Shown here one piece after another: positions 55,015 to 63,364 of a stretch of 64,000 nt of DNA. Source of the DNA: Gimesia chilikensis. Its GTDB lineage: Bacteria; Planctomycetota; Planctomycetia; Planctomycetales; Planctomycetaceae. The stretch covers positions 620,001 through 684,000 of the forward strand of contig NZ_CP036266.1 in NCBI RefSeq assembly GCF_007744075.1, written 5' to 3'. The translations under genes and the position numbers were made by a program. The notes beneath the pieces are model-generated. The model was not told the origin of the DNA. It worked only from the letters and a program-made list of their open reading frames with translations, and did not search any database. How positions within the stretch are numbered: position 1 is the first letter of the stretch; every line of letters begins with the position of its first letter.

Positions 55015-55052
55015 TATTACATATTTCAAAAGAAACACAGAAAGCAACAGTT

Positions 55053-56129
55053 ATGGCAACAGGATTTGGAATTGTCGGCTGTGGCATGATTTCGAATTTT
55101 CATGCAAAGGCGCTCGAAGAGATTCGTGGTGCCAAGCTGGTCGCCTGTTATGATCAGTTTCCAGCATCAGCTGATAAGTTTGCAGAAGCGAATGGTTGCA
55201 CAGCCTATCATGAGCTGGATGAGATGCTGGCCGATCCGGAAGTGGACGTCGTCACCATCTGCACCCCCAGTGGCGCCCACATGGATCCGGCGGTTGCTGC
55301 CGCAAATGCCGGCAAGCACGTCGTTGTGGAAAAGCCGCTGGAAATTACTCTGAAGCGGTGTGATGCGATCATCGACGCCTGTAAGAAAAATAAAGTTCAG
55401 CTGGCGACAATCATGCCGTCCCGCTTTGGCGCTGCCAATGTGGAATTGAAGAAGGCCATCGAAAAAGGCCGCTTCGGCAAGCTGACCCTGGGCGATACCT
55501 ACGTCAAATGGTGGCGGACACAGGAATATTACGACAGCGGCGGATGGCGTGGTACCTGGAAACTGGACGGCGGCGGCGCTTACATGAATCAGGCGATTCA
55601 TAACGTCGACCTGTTGTTCTGGTTCATGGGTGAAGTGGCCGATGTGAACGGCATGACCGGCACTCTGGCTCACGAGCGGATCGAAGTCGAAGATACCGGT
55701 GTGGCTACCATTCGTTTCAAGAATGGTGCCCTGGGTGTGATCGAAGCGACCACCAGTGTTTATCCCGGTCTGCTCAAGAAGACGGAAATCTCGGGTACCG
55801 AGGGAACCGTGATCATCGAGCAGGACGACGTACTGCACTGGGAGTTCTCCAAAGAACAGGCCCGTGATGCGAAGATCCGTGAGGAGCTGGGTAAGTCGAC
55901 CGGTAACACCGGCGGTGCCAGCGATCCTTCGGCGATTTCTTACGCCGGGCATATGGAACAGTTGAAAGACTTCATCAAGTCAATCAAGACCGGCAAAAAG
56001 CCGCTGGTAGACGGTAACGATGGTCGTAAGAGTGTCGAAATCATTCTGGCGATCTATCAGTCTTCCTGGACCGGCAAACAGGTTTCACTGCCTCTGAAAC
56101 GGGATCCCCGGATTCCGAAGAACAAGTAA
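55053..56129 (+). CDS. Gfo/Idh/MocA family oxidoreductase
   Basis: A 358-residue oxidoreductase with an N-terminal Rossmann fold (FGIVGCGMISNFHAKAL, residues 5-21) and the catalytic-site EKPLEITLKRCDAIIDACK (about 94-112). The C-terminal domain has GGAYMNQAIHNVDLLFWFMGE with the His of the active-site HxxD type. Likely an NAD(P)-linked sugar or inositol dehydrogenase. It has the normal E-K-P, unlike the homologue at 42377. It has its own leader with an inverted repeat and a strong terminator, so it is a single unit. Confidence 0.9.
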   Translation: MATGFGIVGCGMISNFHAKALEEIRGAKLVACYDQFPASADKFAEANGCTAYHELDEMLADPEVDVVTICTPSGAHMDPAVAAANAGKHVVVEKPLEITLKRCDAIIDACKKNKVQLATIMPSRFGAANVELKKAIEKGRFGKLTLGDTYVKWWRTQEYYDSGGWRGTWKLDGGGAYMNQAIHNVDLLFWFMGEVADVNGMTGTLAHERIEVEDTGVATIRFKNGALGVIEATTSVYPGLLKKTEISGTEGTVIIEQDDVLHWEFSKEQARDAKIREELGKSTGNTGGASDPSAISYAGHMEQLKDFIKSIKTGKKPLVDGNDGRKSVEIILAIYQSSWTGKQVSLPLKRDPRIPKNK

Positions 56130-56150
56130 ATCTGGAACGGATGCCAATTA

Positions 56151-56189
56151 AAGCAGGACGGGTTAAGGAGAGCCCGTCCTGCTTTTTTT
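56151..56189 (+). terminator. Terminator after the Gfo/Idh/MocA gene
   Basis: AAGCAGGACGGG (56151-56162) pairs perfectly with CCCGTCCTGCTT (56173-56184), followed by Ts to 56189. Confidence 0.9.
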
Positions 56190-56311
56190 ACGGACTGTGC
56201 CAGAGCGGGCAGGAACCTCCAGCTGAGAATAATCAAATTTAATAGACAAAAGTGAAGTGGCGGTTTATCTTCGAAGGGGGACAGGTAGCAGTAAATTCTG
56301 AGGAGCGAAAC

Positions 56312-57484
56312 ATGCGACGGTGTCTGATATTGCTCATGCTGATGTGCCTGCTGAATGTGACACAGCTGGCACTTGCGGATGAAATCCAGAAAGAAGTAGT
56401 CGCCGAGTCCCAGCCATTTCTGACAGTCCAGCTTGTAGATGAGACAGGAAAGCCAGTCGCCGGAGCGCAGACCGGGATGGTGGTGATGGTCAATGGATAT
56501 GATCGGCAGCAGGGAGCAAAATGGACTTTCGGGCATTTTGAAGAAAAGTCTGATGCAGAGGGGATCATCCGGTTACACAACAAAGACAAGTATCGAGGTA
56601 TGTTTTACGCACGGCATGCAGAACGGGGGCTGGTCGCTGTGAAGCGGACTGATCTCCTAGACGAGAGTCAGTCGCCACTCGTGCTGACCATGCTCCCGGA
56701 GTGTCATGTAAGCTGGACGATTCGGAGCAGTCAGCTGGAGCAAATCGGAAAAGGGACTGGTGCCATCCGTGGTTTCTGTGGGGCGGAGAATATGACCTGT
56801 CTGTGGTGCAGCCAGACAGGATCAACGCTGCATTTCTACCTACCGCCGGGGAAATACACTCTGGTTGCTGCTGGAGAAACGATCTGCCCGATCGAAAAAA
56901 CGATCGAGATCGAAGTGGGGCGAACAAGCCATGATGTAGAAGCCGCCGATGCTCCGGCTCTGAACTGGGTCTTGCTGGAAGGTAAGCCTGCTCCTGAAAT
57001 CGTTGACATTCAGGAGTGGAAAAATGAGCCAGTCAAGCTCTCACAACTTAAGGGTAAAGTCGTTCTGCTGGAATTCTGGGGCTGGTGGTGTGGACCTTGT
57101 GTAGTGCATGGCATTCCAGAACTGTTTCGGTTACGGGAAGAGTTTTCGCAAGACGATCTGGCAATTATAGGAGTTCACGTATCGCATGGTGTGGATGACG
57201 AAGTGGATTCGATCAGGGAGATGGATGAAAAACTGTCCCAGGTCCGTGAAAAGGTCTGGAAGGGACAGCAGATTGATTTCCCTGTCGCGCTGACACGGAA
57301 TCGAAAGCTGGCATTCACGCCTGGAGGTGACTCATTTGCCTTTTCACGAATGAGTGTTGCATACGGGATCAATCAATTTCCGACTTTGATTGTGATCGAT
57401 CGGCAGGGAAACGTATTTGGTAATCTGACGCTTTCGAAAAAAGAGGATCGTGAAAAGCTGAAGCAGCTCATCGAGTCGAAGTGA
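56312..57484 (+). CDS. Exported TlpA-like thioredoxin protein
   Basis: A 390-residue exported protein. The signal peptide is CLILLMLMCLLNVTQLALA (residues 3-21). Residues about 30-215 form a beta-sandwich sensor or carboxypeptidase-regulatory-like region (LTVQLVDETGKPVAGAQ). From about 225 a TlpA/AhpC-type thioredoxin domain follows with the active site WCGPC in LLEFWGWWCGPCVVHGIPEL and the cis-Pro strand INQFPTLIVID. It probably reduces or oxidises disulfides outside the membrane. The ATG at 56312 has AGGAG 8 nt upstream; the open frame to a GTG at 56252 is unlikely. Confidence 0.85.
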   Translation: MRRCLILLMLMCLLNVTQLALADEIQKEVVAESQPFLTVQLVDETGKPVAGAQTGMVVMVNGYDRQQGAKWTFGHFEEKSDAEGIIRLHNKDKYRGMFYARHAERGLVAVKRTDLLDESQSPLVLTMLPECHVSWTIRSSQLEQIGKGTGAIRGFCGAENMTCLWCSQTGSTLHFYLPPGKYTLVAAGETICPIEKTIEIEVGRTSHDVEAADAPALNWVLLEGKPAPEIVDIQEWKNEPVKLSQLKGKVVLLEFWGWWCGPCVVHGIPELFRLREEFSQDDLAIIGVHVSHGVDDEVDSIREMDEKLSQVREKVWKGQQIDFPVALTRNRKLAFTPGGDSFAFSRMSVAYGINQFPTLIVIDRQGNVFGNLTLSKKEDREKLKQLIESK

Positions 57485-57553
57485 TGTATTTACAATGTTG
57501 GATGTCACCTGTGACAACCCTTCAGGTGGATTGCAGGTGAGGAATTCACTCGT

Positions 57554-58186
57554 TTATTCAGCAGCGGTCTCGGCTGTCTGTTGGCGGTAGATGCGGATGA
57601 GCATCATGAAGCAGAGGAAGTCGTAGACCGTGTGTGTGGTGATCGGGATCAGCAGGTTCTGTGGTGTGAAGAGGATCAGCAGCAGGCTGAGGTAGACGCC
57701 CATCAGCGACGCGACGATGACGTAGACGCGGGTGACCGAGTGTAGAATGCCAAAGAGCAGATTGGTGAAGATGATGGCATAGACCACCCCAAACTGGTTG
57801 GACCAGGATTGCAGAACCCCGCGAAAGAGCAGTTCTTCTCCCAGGCCGATGAAGATACAGAGGATGAACACTTCCAGCACAGACGCCTTGACGATACGGG
57901 GGCCGATTTCGTCGAGCAAAAACTGATTGATCTTGTGAAATGCCTGGAAGGGGAGTTTCATCGTGAGCAGGAAGAATCCGAACATGGGCAGCGCAGCCAG
58001 CGTGCCAATGATGAGTGCCGACCAACTCCAGTTCAGATTCGCCAGCGGGTTGATATCCAGAGCCCAGCCAAATCCGAACGCAGCGAGGATGATGCCGATG
58101 GAGAACAGGGAGCCGCCCAGAATTAAAAGTTGCTGATCCTGGGGTGGATTGTCATCCAGTTCTTGTTCGTCGTCCGGGTTCGACAT
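57554..58186 (-). CDS. CPBP-family intramembrane metalloprotease
   Basis: About 210 residues with six or so helices. The CPBP (CAAX protease/bacteriocin-processing) motifs are present: GEELLFRG (EExxxR, about residue 125), FGILHSVTR (His of motif 3, about 155) and the late ITTHTVYDFL. These enzymes cleave membrane-bound peptides or process CAAX-like sites. The start is taken as the ATG at 58186; a GTG at 58201 is possible, and neither has a strong ribosome-binding site. It faces the TlpA-like gene convergently and mreB divergently. Confidence 0.85.
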   Translation of the reverse strand: MSNPDDEQELDDNPPQDQQLLILGGSLFSIGIILAAFGFGWALDINPLANLNWSWSALIIGTLAALPMFGFFLLTMKLPFQAFHKINQFLLDEIGPRIVKASVLEVFILCIFIGLGEELLFRGVLQSWSNQFGVVYAIIFTNLLFGILHSVTRVYVIVASLMGVYLSLLLILFTPQNLLIPITTHTVYDFLCFMMLIRIYRQQTAETAAE

Positions 58187-58463
58187 CGGGCAGGGGTTCA
58201 CTCTCTAAGTTCAAGGATAATGGGATTATAGCAGTGCCGGGGGGGAATCCAACTCCCGAAATGCTATCCAGGATTGCCAGGTTTTCCTGTTTTAAAGGCG
58301 ATGGATTAGTTTCAAAACTGCATCTTGCAGAAACTCACCATCTCGAATACATTTTCCCAATCTTAACAGGATGTTATGTGAATCACAGGCGTCTCGTCGG
58401 TTGATCGATGAGATTGTCGACTGTTTCTTATCCACTCAGTTCTTCTTTTTCCATGAAGCGGTA

Positions 58464-58480
58464 GTGCAAGGATGCTGCAC
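58464..58480 (+). promoter_or_regulatory. Small hairpin containing the mreB start codon
   Basis: GTGCA (58464-58468) pairs with TGCAC (58476-58480), placing AAGG and the ATG in the loop. It may lower mreB translation. It is only five base pairs. Confidence 0.25.
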
Positions 58481-59521
58481 CGTTTACGTCAATGGCTCTG
58501 TCCTGATTTGGCGATCGATCTGGGAACGGCGAATACACTCGTCGCGATCCAGGGCGAGGGGATTGCGCTGGACGAACCCTCGGTCGTGGCGTTGCATAAA
58601 GGCAGCCGCAAGATTCTGGGAAAAGGAACCGCAGTCGGAAAGCTGGCCAAGCAGATGCTGGGGCGCACGCCGGATAGCATCATCGCGGTACGACCTCTGA
58701 AAGATGGTGTGATCACCGACTTCGAACTCTGCGAGTCGATGTTGCGGTATTTCATACTCAAGGCCCGTCATCATTCGCGTGGTTTGCGACCGCGGGTTGT
58801 GATTGCAGTGCCGGGCAGTATCACGCCGGTCGAAAGGCGCGCCGTGTTCAACAGTGCCGAACGAGCAGGCGCCGGCCGGGTCTATCTGATTGAAGAATCC
58901 AAGGCGGCGGGCATTGGTGCCGGGCTGCCGATCTCTGAACCGATGGCGAGCATGGTTTGTGACATCGGTGGCGGGACGAGTGAAGTGGCCATCATGAGTC
59001 TGGGCGATACGGTGGTCAGTAACTCGGTGCGGATTGGCGGCGACAAGTGCGATGAAGCGATCGTGGAATACATGAAGCAGCATTTCTCGTTGCGGATCGG
59101 CGTGCAGACCGCAGAGGATCTGAAGCTGGAACTGGGCAGTGCTTATCCGCTGGAGCAGGAATTGACCGGTGAGGTCAAGGGACTGGATACGATCAGCAGT
59201 ATTCCGCGGAAAGCGATTGTGACCAGCGAAGAATTACGCGATGCCTTGCATGGTCCGCTGGAATCGATTCTGAACTGCTGTAAACAGACTATCGAACAGT
59301 GCAAGCCGGAACTCGTGGCGGATCTCGCGGATAACGGCATGGTCCTCACGGGCGGTGGTGCTCTACTGCGGGGACTGGAATATTACATGAGCGAACAGCT
59401 GGGGATTCCGGTGCGAGTGGATGAGGATCCACTGCGGACCGTGGCCCGCGGAACGGCGATCTGCCTGGAACATCTGAGCCAGTGGCGGCATGCCTTTGAT
59501 AATGGCGAAGGTGACTTTTAA
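58472..59521 (+). CDS. mreB: Rod-shape actin homologue MreB
   Basis: A 349-residue actin-like protein that organises lateral wall synthesis under the inner membrane. The N-terminus MLHRLRQWLCPD is amphipathic like that of E. coli, and it is followed by the nucleotide motifs LAIDLGTANTLVA, VVIAVPGSITPVERRAVF, CDIGGGTSEVAIM and MVLTGGGALLRGLE. The start exactly matches the expected N-terminus although the AAGG site lies almost on the ATG. It is the first gene of mreB-mreC-mreD-mrdA. Planctomycetes lack FtsZ, so the elongation machinery is of special note here. Confidence 0.95.
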   Translation: MLHRLRQWLCPDLAIDLGTANTLVAIQGEGIALDEPSVVALHKGSRKILGKGTAVGKLAKQMLGRTPDSIIAVRPLKDGVITDFELCESMLRYFILKARHHSRGLRPRVVIAVPGSITPVERRAVFNSAERAGAGRVYLIEESKAAGIGAGLPISEPMASMVCDIGGGTSEVAIMSLGDTVVSNSVRIGGDKCDEAIVEYMKQHFSLRIGVQTAEDLKLELGSAYPLEQELTGEVKGLDTISSIPRKAIVTSEELRDALHGPLESILNCCKQTIEQCKPELVADLADNGMVLTGGGALLRGLEYYMSEQLGIPVRVDEDPLRTVARGTAICLEHLSQWRHAFDNGEGDF

Positions 59522-59539
59522 AAGGACGGGCCCGGATCG

Positions 59540-60505
59540 ATGAAACGCGAATCCCGATCAGCAGAGATCAAGCTGGTACTCCTGGCGGTGACCATCGGGG
59601 TCGGTCTGTACTTTGTTCCGCAGGAGTACTCCAGACGACTGTCGAACCTGGTGCGGGATGCGGTGCGTCCCGGATTATCGCTGGTACAGACTTTGAAGAA
59701 ACGGGATGTCCCGGAAGTCAAAACGAATGTACCTGATGGTCGAGTGGAACAACTGGAACGCGAACTCGCGGCAGTGGAAGAAGAGAACCGTCGGCTTGCA
59801 CTGGAACGGCTGCGGCTGGCTGAGGAACTGGCTCAACTCAGGCGTACGGGGGCTCCCGATTACGACACCCACAAGAGTGACCGTTTGCTGGTTCCCGATC
59901 TGATTGAAGCCAACGTTCTGGGAGAAGCATCGATTGCGCTCCTGAAAGAAGGGCGGTTGTTGAACCAGGGCGGTGCGCAGGGCGTATTTGAATCTTCGTT
60001 TGTGCTGCAGTCCGATCTGCCTGTGATCGATCAGGGAACGGCGCAGGGTGTGAAAGCAGGCTACTCGCTTTATGCGGGACAGGCGGTGATTGGCAAGATC
60101 AGCGAAGTCGGCAAGTGGACGAGTACGCTGATTCCGATTACGTCGGTCAACTATCGTGGCTCGGCCCGGATTGCCCGCAAAACCGAGCAGGGGCTGCAAC
60201 TGGGGACAGATGGGATCCTGGTGGGACGCGGTGAAGGAAAATGCGAACTGTTACAGATCCCGCCGACCGAATCGATCCAGGTCGGGCAGGAAGTCTACAC
60301 GGGGGAAGTCGATCGTGAACTTCCCCTGAGCATGCAGTCGACGCTGGGGCAGCCGATGTATTACGGTCGGGTGATCGAAGCCGAGCTCCCCCGTGGGGCA
60401 CCATACTGGAAGATCGTTGTGGAACCGGCGGTGCGGCTGTCTGAAGTACGCCAGGTGAGTGTGCTGCGACAGATTATCAATCCGCGACGGCTGCTGGCAA
60501 ACTGA
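59540..60505 (+). CDS. mreC: Rod-shape-determining protein MreC
   Basis: A 321-residue membrane protein with one N-terminal helix (LVLLAVTIGVGLYFVPQ), a coiled coil (VEQLERELAAVEEENRRLALERLRLAEELAQL, about residues 68-98 spread over the helix) and a beta-barrel domain from about 130 (FVLQSDLPVIDQGTAQG; ITSVNYRGSARIARK). MreC links MreB to PBP2 in the periplasm. It starts 18 nt after mreB and ends 14 nt before mreD. Confidence 0.9.
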   Translation: MKRESRSAEIKLVLLAVTIGVGLYFVPQEYSRRLSNLVRDAVRPGLSLVQTLKKRDVPEVKTNVPDGRVEQLERELAAVEEENRRLALERLRLAEELAQLRRTGAPDYDTHKSDRLLVPDLIEANVLGEASIALLKEGRLLNQGGAQGVFESSFVLQSDLPVIDQGTAQGVKAGYSLYAGQAVIGKISEVGKWTSTLIPITSVNYRGSARIARKTEQGLQLGTDGILVGRGEGKCELLQIPPTESIQVGQEVYTGEVDRELPLSMQSTLGQPMYYGRVIEAELPRGAPYWKIVVEPAVRLSEVRQVSVLRQIINPRRLLAN

Positions 60506-60519
60506 GAAAGGAATCGACG

Positions 60520-61059
60520 TTGAAATTCTTCAGCTTACTGCTGCTCTGTTATCTGGCAGTGATTGCCCAGGTCGGGCTGGCGTCCGAAATGATTGTGGCG
60601 GGCAGCCGTCCTAATCTGCCGCTGGTCGTGCTCTGCCTGGCACTGTTCTGGTTACGGGATGCGCAGGTGTTTTTGTGGGCGATTCTGGTCGGCATCATCT
60701 GTGAAACCTTTGATGATGCCCATCCGGGAACGGGTGTGCTGGTGGTGACCGCGCTCTGCTGGTTTGTCTATCGTATTCAGTTGCACTTCGAGCTGCGATC
60801 ACTTGTGAGTCGTGCGTCAGTCTTCACCACGATGGCGCTGGCCTTTGATGTGCTGTTTCAGATTGTGAACCAAGGGAGCTTGCCTGCTGTGGAGACGTTG
60901 AAGGGTCTGCTGCCTGTCTCTGCAGGGAATGCGCTCTATTCGTCCGCGGTGGGGCTGTCTGTTTTGCTGCTGTGCAAGATCGGGAAGGTACTGCTGCCTG
61001 TCTCCGGTGGTTCCTCGCTTGCGGGAACACGTGCTTACACTTCTCGCTATTCTCATTGA
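60520..61059 (+). CDS. mreD: Rod-shape-determining protein MreD
   Basis: A 179-residue integral membrane protein with about five helices (LLLLCYLAVIAQVGLA; LPLVVLCLALFWLRDAQVFLWAILVGIICE). Its PNLPLVVLCLALF / ALVGIICETFDD region matches MreD membrane topology. The start is a TTG with AAAGGA about 8 nt upstream. It lies between mreC and mrdA, and likely moderates MreC's effect on PBP2. Confidence 0.88.
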   Translation: MKFFSLLLLCYLAVIAQVGLASEMIVAGSRPNLPLVVLCLALFWLRDAQVFLWAILVGIICETFDDAHPGTGVLVVTALCWFVYRIQLHFELRSLVSRASVFTTMALAFDVLFQIVNQGSLPAVETLKGLLPVSAGNALYSSAVGLSVLLLCKIGKVLLPVSGGSSLAGTRAYTSRYSH

Positions 61060-61099
61060 TGAGTGTCCCTGGCAGGGGGGTTGAGGAACTGACTTTCTA

Positions 61100-63352
61100 A
61101 TGCGAAACCGTCTCGGCAATGATCATATGACGCTGGAAAACGAGGCCGCGGGCCAGTCGTTTCAGGTGGATCGTCTGCCCGGCGTCCGCGTATTTCTGCT
61201 GGGGTTGATTCTGGTGGTCCCCCTGCTGGCGGTGAGTGGGCGATTACTCTTCATTCAGATGATGAATGCGGAACACTTTTATTCGCAGTTCGGAAAAACG
61301 ACCGAATCATTCGAAAGCATACCGAGTCGTGACGGGCGGATCGTTTCCATTGATGGTCGCGTGCTGGCACTGGATGTCGAACGCTTTGATCTGCAGGCGC
61401 ATTACCGCTGGCTGGAAGAACCGCCGAATCCGAGGTGGCTCAAACAACAGGCGTTGACGCTGCTCGAACCTGTGGAACGCCGCAACCGAGAGAAGGTTGA
61501 GGCGGCGCAGGAGAAAGTGCTGGCGCGACGACAGCAGTTATGGGACGAACTGGCACAGGTGATGAAGACCAGTTCGGAAGAACTGCAGACCTCATGCAGG
61601 GACGTACAACAACGCGTTGAGACTATTATTGAAAGTGTGAATGAGCGTGCGGCTCAAAAGGAAGGGGCGAGTTCGTCCGACGATTCTGATGTGGAAACGC
61701 AGGCCTCAGCAGAGCAGGATCAGCTGCAAAAATTCTGGACGTTGTTTAAAGATGCCTTAACGCGGCCCCCGCGTCGACCACGGCGTGAGCGGATTGTGGT
61801 GCGGGAAGAGCTGGATTATCACACCCTGGCTTCCGGGATTCCTCGCGAGATCGCGCTGGCCATCTCGGCACATCCGGAGCGGTTTCCGGGCATTCATATC
61901 CAGGTGGCGACATTGCGAGAATATCCACAGAAAACGCTGGCACCCCACGAGATTGGGATTCGGCATCGAATCGATGAGAAGACTTTGAAGTCTCGGCAGC
62001 AGCGGTTCCCTGAGGGAGATCCACTGGATTACAAGGAAGGCGACCGGATCGGCAAGATGGGGGTCGAGCGAACCTACGACAGATACCTGCGCGGCCTGCG
62101 AGGCTTGAAAAAAGTGGTTCGGAACCGTCAGGGGGAGATTATCCGTACCGAAATTATCCGCGAGCCGAAATCAGGCGATGACGTGGTGCTGACTTTGAAC
62201 ACGGGGCTGCAGGACCAGGTGCAGGACTTGCTGGATGAATCACTGCAGGAACTGCGCGAGGGAACCGAGGAACAACCTGCGGAACAGACCGACCCTGCAT
62301 CCGGTGGTTGTATTGTCGTACTTGATGTTCGCACCGGGGCGATCGTGGCGACGGCTTCCGCGCCGCGGTACGATTTGAATCTGCTACTGCATCCGACCCC
62401 GGAAGAGTGGCAGGCCGTATTGAATGATCCGCGACGACCATTGTTTCCCCGGGCGACACAGATGATGTTGCCCCCCGGTTCGACATTCAAGGCGCTGACT
62501 TCGATTGCCCTCATGGAAAGTGGTAAGGTAGACCCCGATGAACCTTTTATCTGTCGCGGGTATCTGGATCGTCCCGATCGGCACCGTGACTATATCTACC
62601 GACATTATGGCGTGGGTCATAATGAACTGACTTTGACGCGGGCGTTGCGGGAATCGTGTAACGTCTATTTCTTCCAGGCGGCCCGGACGATGGGACCGGA
62701 GACGATTCATCATTGGGCCGATCAACTCGGATTCGGTAAGCCGACGGGGATCGATATCCCGGGAGAGCGGGGCGGTCATCTGCCTGATCCCTCACCGCCT
62801 AAGTCTGAGAAGAAATCGCCCTGGTATCCCGGAGATACGCTGGGCATGGCCATCGGTCAGTCGCGGCTGACGGTGACGCCCCTGCAGATTGCGCGGCTGA
62901 TGGCGGTGGTGGCCAATGACGGGGAAATGGTCGTGCCTCATTTAGCACATAGCGTGGTGCCTTCCGCGGAATCATCCACGACAACGCGACAGATGATTTC
63001 GTATCCGCGACGTTACGTGAGTGGTATTCATCCCGGCACGCTGGAACGGGTGCGGGAAGGTCTGATTGAGGTGGTCGCGCATCCACGGGGGACCGGTTAT
63101 AAAACGGTGCGTCTCAAGGAAGTTACGATTGCTGGTAAAACGGGGACCGCGGAAAACGGAGGCGGCAAAAACGACCATGCGTGGTTTGCGGGGTTTGTAC
63201 CCGCACAGCGACCGAAGTACGCATTTGCCGTGGTGATCGAGCATGGCGGTTCGGGGAGTCGTGTGGCGGGGCCGGTGGCGCAGAAGCTGGTGCGAGCGAT
63301 GCTCGATACCAGCGTGCTGCAGCCAACACAACCGAAGTTGCAGGCGAACTGA
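61100..63352 (+). CDS. mrdA: Penicillin-binding protein 2, with extra pedestal insertion
   Basis: A 750-residue elongasome transpeptidase. One N-terminal helix (VFLLGLILVVPLLAVSGRLLFIQ, about residues 30-52) is followed by the pedestal. Catalytic motifs are S461-T-F-K464, S519-C-N521 and K680-T-G-T. Homologous motifs AGIHIQVATLREYP and RIGKMGVERTYD are present. E. coli PBP2 is about 630 residues; here about 120 extra residues at about 115-235 form a long coiled coil, an acidic Ser/Glu-rich stretch and a basic RPPRRPRR end. The ATG at 61100 has GAGGA 13 nt upstream; an ATG at 61127 is possible. rodA is not next to it, as the next gene is on the opposite strand. Confidence 0.93.
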   Translation: MRNRLGNDHMTLENEAAGQSFQVDRLPGVRVFLLGLILVVPLLAVSGRLLFIQMMNAEHFYSQFGKTTESFESIPSRDGRIVSIDGRVLALDVERFDLQAHYRWLEEPPNPRWLKQQALTLLEPVERRNREKVEAAQEKVLARRQQLWDELAQVMKTSSEELQTSCRDVQQRVETIIESVNERAAQKEGASSSDDSDVETQASAEQDQLQKFWTLFKDALTRPPRRPRRERIVVREELDYHTLASGIPREIALAISAHPERFPGIHIQVATLREYPQKTLAPHEIGIRHRIDEKTLKSRQQRFPEGDPLDYKEGDRIGKMGVERTYDRYLRGLRGLKKVVRNRQGEIIRTEIIREPKSGDDVVLTLNTGLQDQVQDLLDESLQELREGTEEQPAEQTDPASGGCIVVLDVRTGAIVATASAPRYDLNLLLHPTPEEWQAVLNDPRRPLFPRATQMMLPPGSTFKALTSIALMESGKVDPDEPFICRGYLDRPDRHRDYIYRHYGVGHNELTLTRALRESCNVYFFQAARTMGPETIHHWADQLGFGKPTGIDIPGERGGHLPDPSPPKSEKKSPWYPGDTLGMAIGQSRLTVTPLQIARLMAVVANDGEMVVPHLAHSVVPSAESSTTTRQMISYPRRYVSGIHPGTLERVREGLIEVVAHPRGTGYKTVRLKEVTIAGKTGTAENGGGKNDHAWFAGFVPAQRPKYAFAVVIEHGGSGSRVAGPVAQKLVRAMLDTSVLQPTQPKLQAN

Positions 63353-63364
63353 AGCCGGCCTGCG

